Of a stretch of DNA of 64,000 bases, positions 38,278 through 45,514 are shown one piece after another. The DNA lies in NCBI GenBank assembly GCA_963775625.1, contig CAVZJM010000005.1, forward strand, positions 1-64,000, read 5' to 3'. The translations under genes were made by a program, and so were the position numbers. Position 1 is the first letter of the stretch, and every line of letters begins with the position of its first letter. Below the pieces are notes generated by a model. The model was not told the DNA's origin. It worked only from the letters and a program-made list of their open reading frames with translations, and searched no databases. Source of the DNA: JAIBJN01 sp963775625 (GTDB taxonomy: Bacteria > Actinomycetota > Thermoleophilia > Gaiellales > Gaiellaceae).

Positions 38278-38943
38278 ATGGTTCCCTGCGTGACCGACTC
38301 CCTGACTGCACTCGTCACCGGCGGCACGGGGCGCGTGGGGAGCGCCGTCGCGGCGCGTCTCGAGGCGGACGGCTTCCGCGTCCTGGCGGCCGGGCGCCGC
38401 GACGGCGACGTGTCCGATCCGGGCGCGGCCAGGGCCCTGGTGGAGCGCGCAGCCGGGGAGCTCGGGGGTCTCGACCTGCTCGTCCACGCGGCGGGCGCCG
38501 GTTTCGAGCCCACGCCGGTCGCGGAGGTCACGGAGGAGCTCTGGGACGCCGCCTTCGGCGCCACCGCGAAGGGCAGCTTCTTCGTGGCGCAGGCGGCGGC
38601 GGCGCACCTGCGCGCGTCGAGCCTCGGCCTCCTGATCCTGGTCGAGGACGTGGCCGCCTATCAGCCCTGGCCGGCCTTTGCGCCTCACTGCGCCGCGAAG
38701 GCCGCGCAGGCCATGCTCACCCGGGTGCTCGCGCGCGCTCTGGCGCCGGACGTGCGCGTGTGCGGCGTCGCGCCGGGCCCGGTGGCGGTCGAGCCGGGCC
38801 AGGAGGAGCGGCGCGCGGCGGAGACCCTGCTCGGCACGATCGGCTCTCCCGACGATGTCGCCGAAGCGGTCGTCTATCTCGTCAGGGCGCCGTTCGTCAC
38901 CGGGACGTCCCTCGTGGTCGACGGCGGCCGGCTGCTGCGGTAG
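38278..38943 (+). CDS. Short-chain dehydrogenase/reductase lacking the catalytic Tyr
   Basis: 221 residues, SDR fold. Cofactor motif ALVTGGTGRVGSAVAARLEADG and the NAG-like LLVHAAGAG motif are kept, plus the C-terminal VTGTSLVVDGGRLLR. The catalytic YxxxK reads HCAAK (Tyr to His) and the Ser position in LLILVEDVAAY is not Ser. It may be a pseudo-enzyme or use another substrate mode; folate-pathway SDRs (pteridine reductases) are possible given folE2 upstream, but this is a guess. Start ATG 38278; GTG 38290 is possible. Confidence 0.8.
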   Translation: MVPCVTDSLTALVTGGTGRVGSAVAARLEADGFRVLAAGRRDGDVSDPGAARALVERAAGELGGLDLLVHAAGAGFEPTPVAEVTEELWDAAFGATAKGSFFVAQAAAAHLRASSLGLLILVEDVAAYQPWPAFAPHCAAKAAQAMLTRVLARALAPDVRVCGVAPGPVAVEPGQEERRAAETLLGTIGSPDDVAEAVVYLVRAPFVTGTSLVVDGGRLLR

Positions 38944-38961
38944 CGCGAGCGCCCGGGGCAC

Positions 38962-38990
38962 GAAACCGGAGCGGGGTTGAGTTTCGTATA
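38962..38990 (+). promoter_or_regulatory. Probable ECF-type promoter of the sigma/anti-sigma pair
   Basis: GAAACC (38962-38967), 17 bases, CGTATA (38985-38990), resembling the GGAAC...CGT pattern of ECF promoters. Autoregulation by the downstream sigma factor is inferred. Confidence 0.4.
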
Positions 38991-39000
38991 GCCGTGGCGT

Positions 39001-39555
39001 ATGTCTGTCGTCATGGCAACCGCCGAGAGCGATTCCCGCCTTCTCGAACGCGTCGCGGGTGGCGACCGGGACGCGTTCACGGAGCTCTACCGACGCTTCG
39101 CGCGCCCCGTCCTGGCGATGGCCGTCCGCCAGCTCGGCGACAACGGCCGCGCGGAGGAGGCTGCGCAGGAGACCTTTGCCGCGGTGTGGCGCTCGGCGCG
39201 CAGCTATCGACCCGAGCGCGGCACGGCCTCCGCCTGGCTCTACGCGGTGGCGCGCCACGCCATCATCGACCGAGCCCGCCAGCGGCGGGAGCCGGCGGTC
39301 GAGGTGCCCGAGGAGGCGAGCACCGACGCGGGGCCCGACGAGCAGGCCGAGGGCGCCTGGCTCGCCTGGCGGGTGCACAGCGCGCTCGAGCAGCTACCCG
39401 AGCGTGAGCGCGCCGTGCTCGAGCTCGCGTACTGGAGCGGTCTCTCCCAGGCCGAGATCGCCAGCTACCTCGACGTCCCGCTCGGCACGGTCAAGACGAG
39501 GACCCGCACCGGCCTGTCCCGTCTGGCCGGCATGCTGGAGGAGGTGCGGGCATGA
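39001..39555 (+). CDS. ECF RNA polymerase sigma factor (SigK-like)
   Basis: 184 residues. Region 2: AFTELYRRFARPVLAMAVRQ, AEEAAQETFAAVWRSA, GTASAWLYAVARHAIIDRAR. Region 4: LEQLPERERAVLELAYWSGL and SQAEIASYLDVPLGTVKTR. These match SigK/SigE-like ECF factors regulated by RskA-type anti-sigma proteins. Overlaps the anti-sigma gene by four bases (ATGA). Regulon unknown. Confidence 0.93.
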   Translation: MSVVMATAESDSRLLERVAGGDRDAFTELYRRFARPVLAMAVRQLGDNGRAEEAAQETFAAVWRSARSYRPERGTASAWLYAVARHAIIDRARQRREPAVEVPEEASTDAGPDEQAEGAWLAWRVHSALEQLPERERAVLELAYWSGLSQAEIASYLDVPLGTVKTRTRTGLSRLAGMLEEVRA

Positions 39556-40157
39556 GAGAGCCTCCGGATCTCCGCGATCTCGTCGGCCACGAGCTCCCGC
39601 CCGAGAAGCTCGAAGAGCTCCGGGGCGTGGACGCGACGCTTCGCCGGGTCCCGGCGCCGCCGCACGAAGTGCCGGCAACGTTGACTGCGGCCGTCGCAGA
39701 GGTGCCGCTCGCCGGCCGAGGCGCGCATCACCGCCGCCGGGTGGCGCTGGCGCTCGCCTTCGCGACGGTGCTCGCGGCGGCGGCGTTCGGAATCGGCCAT
39801 TGGGCCGGAAGCAGCTTCGGCACCGAGTACACCGTGGAGATGGCGCCGACGGCGAGCGCGCCCGGCGCGGAGGCCGCGGTCCACGTCGGCGAGCGGGACG
39901 AGCGCTCCGGCAACGTCGAGCTCCTCGTCGACGTCTCCGGGCTCCCCGAGCTCGACGACGACGGCAACTACGCCCTCTGGCTCGAGCGCAACGGGGAGTG
40001 GGCCGCGACCTGCGGCTACTTCGCCGTCGGCGAGGAGACGACCAGCGTCCGCATGACGGTCTCCTACGACTTCCGGGACTTCGACGCGTGGATGATCTCG
40101 GAGGCCGATCGAGAGGACGCTCCACCCCTCCTCACGGCAGAGATCCCCGACCCGTAA
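39552..40157 (+). CDS. Membrane anti-sigma factor (RskA-like)
   Basis: 201 residues. The N-terminal part (1-55) would hold the sigma-binding helix (LRDLVGHELPPEKLEELRGVDATL); a single membrane helix at about 60-82 (VALALAFATVLAAAAFGIG). The extracellular part has the RskA C-terminal pattern (VHVGERDERSGNVELLVDVS, LPELDDDGNYALWLER, TCGYFAVGEETT), the domain cleaved by regulated proteolysis in relatives. No zinc HxxxCxxC motif. Directly coupled to the ECF gene. Confidence 0.87.
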   Translation: MREPPDLRDLVGHELPPEKLEELRGVDATLRRVPAPPHEVPATLTAAVAEVPLAGRGAHHRRRVALALAFATVLAAAAFGIGHWAGSSFGTEYTVEMAPTASAPGAEAAVHVGERDERSGNVELLVDVSGLPELDDDGNYALWLERNGEWAATCGYFAVGEETTSVRMTVSYDFRDFDAWMISEADREDAPPLLTAEIPDP

Positions 40158-40162
40158 CGGTT

Positions 40163-40873
40163 CTACGGAGCCACGCGGCCCGCGGCGACGAAGGCCTCGT
40201 ACGTGACCGGCATCTCGTCGGCGAGAAAGCGCTCGCACGCGTCGGCGTACCGCCTGATCTCTCGCTGCGCGGTCTCGGAGGCTCGCAGGGAGACGAAGTT
40301 CATGAGCGAGCGGGCGTTGACCGTCCAGTAGAACTCCGTATAGGCGCCGACGGGCATCACGGCGCGCGCGAGCTCGCGCGCCACGCCCTGCTCGACCAGC
40401 CGCTCGTAGGCCGCATAGGCCGCCTCGTACACAGCTTGCAGCTCTTCGCGGGCCGCCTCGGCCAGCTCGCCCTCCACCGGCTCGAAGGAGTACGACCCTG
40501 GCTTGCCGACCTGCGTGCGCACGTCGTCGGCGTCGGGCACGTAGAAGTCGTCCGTCGCCTTCGCATAGCGCATGCTGAACTCGTTGAAGGAGCCGACGCG
40601 GTGGCGCATCCACTCGCGCACGACGAAGATCGGCGCCCGGATGTGGAAGCGGAAGGCGTTATGTTCGAATGGTGTTCCGTGCCGCTCGCGGAGCAAGAAG
40701 CGGATCAGTCCGGCGTCGCCGTCGTCCATCTCCTCCTTGCGCCGGGCGAAGCTCACGCGGGCGGCGTTGACGACCGAGAGGTCGCTCGCCATCGCCTCGT
40801 CGAGCCTGACGAATCCGTGGTCCAGGACCTCGATCGTGCGGTCGGTGGGGAGGGAAGAGGACGCGACGCTCAC
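40163..40873 (-). CDS. thyX: Flavin-dependent thymidylate synthase ThyX
   Basis: Makes dTMP from dUMP using methylene-tetrahydrofolate, FAD and NADPH (236 residues). The diagnostic motif RHRxxSxNExSxRY is present as RHRVGSFNEFSMRY around residue 90. Other family features: NAARVSFARRKEEMDDGD, RERHGTPFEHNAFRFHIRAP, RELARAVMPVGAYTEFYWTVNARSLMNFV (split by nothing). Convergent with the anti-sigma gene (five bases). No thyA is visible in the window. Confidence 0.96.
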   Translation of the reverse strand: MSVASSSLPTDRTIEVLDHGFVRLDEAMASDLSVVNAARVSFARRKEEMDDGDAGLIRFLLRERHGTPFEHNAFRFHIRAPIFVVREWMRHRVGSFNEFSMRYAKATDDFYVPDADDVRTQVGKPGSYSFEPVEGELAEAAREELQAVYEAAYAAYERLVEQGVARELARAVMPVGAYTEFYWTVNARSLMNFVSLRASETAQREIRRYADACERFLADEMPVTYEAFVAAGRVAP

Positions 40874-40928
40874 CGAAATCGAGTCTAACGGCCGGTCCCG
40901 TCGATGCCGAAGGTTTCAGTAGAGTTTT

Positions 40929-42600
40929 ATGCGGCAGATGCGGCAAGCGGGGTCACCGATGCGAGGTCTGGGCCTGACGGCCTGCTCCGCGGCGCTCCTG
41001 CTCGCAACGGCCATGCCGGCGTGGGCCCAGGAGCCGGGACACCCGCTCCCGCCCCCCGTTCCGGTGGCCGACGACGCCCTGACCGCGGCGCTCGAGACGG
41101 GCGAGCTGACCGAGGCCGAGTACGCGCTCGAGCGCGCCCGCAGCGTCTTCCAGCTCGGGAGGGTTCGCCGGGAGTTCGGCGACGTCGAGCAGCCGGGGCC
41201 TCGTGACGCGACCCTCATCCTCCGCGACCTTGCTCTCCGGGCGAACGACCTGGATGGAAGCGATCGCGCGCTTGCGGAAGCGATCCTCGCCCGTCCCACC
41301 GAGGGAGGCGTTCCCGGCTTCACCCACGCATACTCAACCGCCTCCAACTTCACGTGCGGAGCCGCACATGTGCTTCCACTGGGTGGCGACGACCGAGGAC
41401 GCGGCGGCTCCGGATTGGGTGGCCACCGTGCAGGAGACCTGGCAGGAGGCCTGGGATGCCGAGATCGAGGCGCTCGGGTATCGACCGCCTCGATTCGACG
41501 GGGCGTCGAATCAGACCGACGGCCCCGCCGGAGTGGACAGGCGCAAGCTCGACGTCTACATCCTCGATCTGGGCGAGGACGGCGTCTTCGGTTACTGCGC
41601 CCAGCTGAGCGGCGGCCTGACGCCGCCGGTCTACTGCGCCGTCGACAACGACTACGCCGCCAACCAGTTCGGAGCGAGCCAGGCACCGGAGGGCTTCCTC
41701 CAGGTGACTTCCGCGCACGAGTTTCACCATGCCTCGCAGGCGGCGTATGACTTCGGCGAGGACTACTGGCTGCTCGAAGGCACCGCGGCGAACATCGAGG
41801 AGACCGTCTACCCGACGATCGACGACAACGTCAACTTCCTCTCCTTCTGGAGCCCTCTGTCCCGACCCGGCTCGCCGCTCGACCGCGGCGGCTTCGGGAA
41901 CTCCGAGTACGGGGCGTGGATCTTCTGGCGATACCTCGAGGAGAAGATCGGGAGCAACCACTTGATCCTGCGCGATATCTGGGAGCGCGCGGACGTCTTC
42001 GACCCCACGCCCGGCAATCCCGGCGACGAGCCTCCGGACGACTACTCGCTTCTGGCCGTCCGCCACGAGCTCACCCAGCGCGGCCGGGCCTTCTCCGACG
42101 TGTTCGCGGGCTTCGCGACCGCGAACCGCCGGCTCGACTACGCCGACGCCGAGGACGCCGACTACCCCGTTCCGCCGCTGACCAAGACCTTCATGGTCGG
42201 CAGGCAAAGGCCTGACACCGGCTGGCGGCTCTGGAGAATCGACCATCTGGCGGCGCGCTTCGTCGCCTTCAAGCCGAGCAAGCAGGTGCCGGCCGGCGCG
42301 AGGCTCCGGGTGATCACCCGCCTGCCCGAGAACGGCGCGGCGGCGACGCTTATCGTCGTCAAGGCCGACGGCTCCACGAGCGCGCGGCGGCTCGTGCGGA
42401 ACGCACAGGGCAAGGCCCGCGGCACGACGCGCTTCGGGCACGGGGTCGTCAAGCGCATCGAGGTCGTGCTCTCGAACGGGAGCACGCGGATCCCGTTCGC
42501 ATCCTGCTGGAAGTCCCCCGGCCCTCCGTCGTACTCGTGTCAGGGAAACCCGCTCGACGACCGCCGGGTCTTCGAGCTCCGCGGCAAGCTGCTGCCGTAG
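40929..42600 (+). CDS. Secreted zinc metalloprotease, MXAN_6640-like (frame break)
   Basis: Exported protein of about 556 residues if the frame break is corrected. Signal peptide (ACSAALLLATAMPAWAQ), a helical propart (about 35-130), then the protease domain in the +1 frame from about 41370: LDVYILDLGEDGVFGYCAQL, TSAHEFHHASQAAYDF (HExxH zinc motif) and WLLEGTAANIEETVY. A C-terminal beta domain ends the protein. One base too many between about 41352 and 41375 separates the signal peptide half from the catalytic half; both halves read as conserved sequence, so a sequencing indel is likely, but a real pseudogene is not excluded. ATG 40959 is an alternative start. Confidence 0.72.
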
Positions 42601-42762
42601 AGCACGTCTCAAGATGAAGCCCTGTGCCGCCGGGCCGCGCTGCTCGCCCCGAGGACTGCGTCCTCAGTCGCGCCCGTAGCCTCCGGCTACGAGCGCTCCC
42701 TGCGTCCTTGTCTCGGAACGACCATCGCACCCCGACGACGAGGCGTCATTCTGAAACGTGCT
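42601..42762 (-). repeat. Dispersed intergenic repeat, copy B, with terminal inverted repeats
   Basis: Nearly identical to copy A over 42622-42740. It also has 17-base ends, AGCACGTCTCAAGATGA (42601-42617) and its imperfect complement at 42746-42762 (14 of 17). It occupies exactly the space between the stop codons of the metalloprotease and the ABC ATPase genes. Hairpins: GAGGAC-TGC-GTCCTC (42651-42665) and CGTAGCC-TCC-GGCTACG (42675-42691). The ends give it a MITE-like form. Confidence 0.8.
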
Positions 42763-42763
42763 C

Positions 42764-43516
42764 TTAGAGTCGGCCGGCGGCGACGATCCTCTGGAGGAAC
42801 TGCTGCGTCCGCGGCTCGCGCGGCGCCGTGAAGATCTGCTCGGGGTCTCCCTGCTCCAGGATCACACCCTCGTCCAGAAAGCAGACGCGGACGGCGATGT
42901 CACGCGCGAAGGACATCTCGTGCGTCGCGATCAGCATCGTCATCCCGCCCTCGGCCAACTCCCGGATGACGCTCAGCACCTCGGCGACGAGCTCCGGGTC
43001 GAGCGCGCTCGTCACCTCGTCGAGGAGCATGAGCTCGGGCTGCATCGCCAGCGCGCGGACGATCGCCACCCGCTGCTGCTGGCCCCCCGACAGCCGGTCA
43101 GGGTAGTCCCCGGCACGATCGGCGAGCCCGAAACGGCCGAGCAGCCCGAGCGCCGCCTCCTCGGCCTCCGCGCGCGGCCTCCCGAGCGCTTGGGTCGGGC
43201 CGAGGGTCACGTTCCGGAGCACGGTCATGTGCGGGAAGAGGTTGAAGGCCTGGAAGACGATCCCGATACGCCGCCGAACCCGGTCGACGCGGACACCGGG
43301 CGCCGTGATCTCGTCGCCGCCGAGCACGACGCGACCCTCGTCGATCGGCTCTAGGAGGTTGACGCAGCGCAGGAGCGTCGACTTCCCCGATCCGGAGGCG
43401 CCGATCAGGCAGACGACCTCGTGGGCGGCCAGCTCGAGGTCGATCCCCTTCAACACCTCGTGCTTGCCGAAGGACTTGTGGACGTCCTCGAGCACGAGGG
43501 CAGGCACCTGGTTCAC
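42764..43516 (-). CDS. Polar amino acid ABC transporter ATPase (GlnQ type)
   Basis: 250 residues. Walker A GASGSGKSTLLRC, Q loop FQAFNLFPHMTVLRNV, signature LSGGQQQRVAIVRAL, Walker B LMLLDEVTSALDPELV, and the His switch ATHEMSFARDIA. The sequence is typical of the GlnQ/HisP subgroup for polar amino acids. Overlaps the permease gene by four bases and is the last gene of the three-gene operon. Confidence 0.95.
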   Translation of the reverse strand: MNQVPALVLEDVHKSFGKHEVLKGIDLELAAHEVVCLIGASGSGKSTLLRCVNLLEPIDEGRVVLGGDEITAPGVRVDRVRRRIGIVFQAFNLFPHMTVLRNVTLGPTQALGRPRAEAEEAALGLLGRFGLADRAGDYPDRLSGGQQQRVAIVRALAMQPELMLLDEVTSALDPELVAEVLSVIRELAEGGMTMLIATHEMSFARDIAVRVCFLDEGVILEQGDPEQIFTAPREPRTQQFLQRIVAAGRL

Positions 43517-44346
43517 GTCTGGCCTCCGCCGGCGAGCTGGCGGCGCCGGTCACGGGCGACGAGCCAGTCGGTCAGCCGCGTGAGCGGGATCGTGAGCAGG
43601 ACGAAGAGGATCGCGGCGACCAGGTACGGCGTGAAGTTGAAGGTCGCAGAGGATTCGATGCTGGACTGGCGGAACGCCTCGACGACGCCGAGCAGGCCGA
43701 CAAGGGCCGTGTCCTTCTGGAGGCCGATGAAGTCGTTGAGCAGCGGCGGGATGACGCGTCGCACCGCCTGCGGGATCACGACGAAGCGCATGGCCTTCAA
43801 GTGGGAGAGCCCGAGCGAGCGTGCAGCTGCCGTCTGGCTGGGGTGCACGGACTCGATGCCCGCGCGGTAGACCTCGGAGACGTAGGCGGAATAGACGAGC
43901 ACGAGCGCGACGACTCCCCAGAAGAGCTCGCTCTCGATGCCGAACGGGTCGAGCGGAAGCCACGTGAGCCCGAGAGCCGGTATCCCGAAACCGAGGATGT
44001 AGACGAGGAGGATCGTCGGGATCCCGCGGAAGAGATCCGCGTAGACGATCGTGAACGCGCGCACCGGAAAGAACACCGGCCCCGGCAGGCTGCGCAGGAC
44101 CGCGATCAGGAGCGCCAGCGGGAGGATGAACAGCTCGGCGACCAGGAAGATCTTGATGTTCAGCAGGAACGCCTTCGGGATGACCTCGAGCGATTCCCTG
44201 AAGACCTCGCCGTTGAAGAAAAGCCGCTTGACCTCCGGCCACCCGGGCGCCGTCGAGACAACGAAGACGACGACCACCGCGAACACGATCGTGCTCGCCA
44301 GAGCGATCAGGGTGCTTCGCCGTCCGGAGGCGCCGGAGCCTCTCAA
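43513..44346 (-). CDS. Amino acid ABC transporter permease
   Basis: 277 residues, HisM/GlnP type. Membrane helix near 15-33, then the transmembrane domain with FLVAELFILPLALLIAVLR and YADLFRGIPTILLVYILGFG. The EAA loop is conserved: EVYRAGIESVHPSQTAAARSLG and LKAMRFVVIPQAVRRVIPPL. Starts eight bases after the binding-protein gene. No second permease is present, so the transporter is probably a homodimer. Confidence 0.94.
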   Translation of the reverse strand: MRGSGASGRRSTLIALASTIVFAVVVVFVVSTAPGWPEVKRLFFNGEVFRESLEVIPKAFLLNIKIFLVAELFILPLALLIAVLRSLPGPVFFPVRAFTIVYADLFRGIPTILLVYILGFGIPALGLTWLPLDPFGIESELFWGVVALVLVYSAYVSEVYRAGIESVHPSQTAAARSLGLSHLKAMRFVVIPQAVRRVIPPLLNDFIGLQKDTALVGLLGVVEAFRQSSIESSATFNFTPYLVAAILFVLLTIPLTRLTDWLVARDRRRQLAGGGQT

Positions 44347-44353
44347 GCGGGCG

Positions 44354-45262
44354 CTACTCGAGGACGGGTGGAGCGGATGCGTTGATCCACTCCTCCTGGA
44401 ACTGCTCGATCGTCCCGTCCGCCTGGAGCACGGCGATCGCCTCGTTGACGCAGTCTCGCAGCGGGTTCCCCTCCTCGAAGAGGAACCCGAGGTACTCCTC
44501 GCCGGCCGGGAGCCGCCCGACGATCTTCCCCTTCGGGACCTGGACGGCCGTGACGTAGAGGGAGGTCGGGAAGTCGACGACGATCCCGTCGATCTGCCCG
44601 TTCTTCAGCGCCGTGATCGCGTCGATGTTCTTGTCGAAGACCGCGGGATCCTGGTCGGGCTGAACCACGTCGACGATCGCGTCGTAGCTCGTTGTGCCCA
44701 GCTGCGCGCCGAGCTTCGCTCCCTTCAGGTCGGCCAGCGAGGTGGCACCCGCGAACTCCGAGTCCTTCAACGTGACGACGGCCTGCTCGACGTCGTAGTA
44801 GGAGTCGCTGAAGTCGACAGCCTCGTCCCGCTTCGGTGTGTACGAGACCTGGTTGACGTAGAAGTCGAAGTCCTTCGGGCCCGGCTTGAACGAGTTGTTG
44901 AACGGCACGACGACCCAGCGAACCTCGTCCGGGCTGAACCCCATCTGCTCGACGACGGCTGCGGTCACGGCGGCCTCGTAGCCCTGGTCGGTCGGCGGGC
45001 CGGTGGGATCCCACGGGGCGCCCTCGGCGTCCTGGAACCACGGCGGGAAGGACGGGTTGTCGGCGCCGATCGAGAGCGAGCCGTCGACGACGGTCTCGAG
45101 CTCGTCCTTGGCGCACGGGTCGGGCTCGTCGGCGGCCGCGGCCGTGTCGGTCGCCACGTCGGTGGCCGCGGGCTCTTGCGTCGCCTCGTCGTCGTCACTG
45201 CCGCACGCTGCCGTCACACCGAGGAGTGCGACGAGAAGCAGGAGTGCGAGTGGCTTCCGCAT
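44354..45262 (-). CDS. Amino acid ABC transporter substrate-binding lipoprotein
   Basis: 302 residues from ATG 45262. Lipoprotein signal (LALLLLVALLGVTAAC, lipobox TAAC), an acidic linker, then a periplasmic-binding protein family 3 domain: VDGSLSIGADNPSFPPWFQD, YEAAVTAAVVEQMGF, YTPKRDEAVDFSDSYYDVEQ, GAQLGTTSYDAI, GIVVDFPTSLYV and AVLQADGTIEQFQEEW. The ligand is probably a polar amino acid, not further defined. First gene of the operon. Confidence 0.93.
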   Translation of the reverse strand: MRKPLALLLLVALLGVTAACGSDDDEATQEPAATDVATDTAAAADEPDPCAKDELETVVDGSLSIGADNPSFPPWFQDAEGAPWDPTGPPTDQGYEAAVTAAVVEQMGFSPDEVRWVVVPFNNSFKPGPKDFDFYVNQVSYTPKRDEAVDFSDSYYDVEQAVVTLKDSEFAGATSLADLKGAKLGAQLGTTSYDAIVDVVQPDQDPAVFDKNIDAITALKNGQIDGIVVDFPTSLYVTAVQVPKGKIVGRLPAGEEYLGFLFEEGNPLRDCVNEAIAVLQADGTIEQFQEEWINASAPPVLE

Positions 45263-45514
45263 GCGTTCGCCCGACCCGATCCGGGGGGGTGCCGAGACTA
45301 CCACGAACCGGCAGGGAGCCTGGCTTGACCTTGCCTGGCCGATGCTCTTGAATGGCCTGGTTGCTTCAGCGGCGATCGAGGGGATGCCGCGTGCGGGCCG
45401 GGACGAGCATGAGCGCTACCGCACTGTGTTCGAGCTGGCTGTGCCACGGGCACCGCGCCGCTTCATGAGGGGGCTCGACACCCCTTCGCGTCTTCCATGA
45501 GGAGGTGCTTCGAC

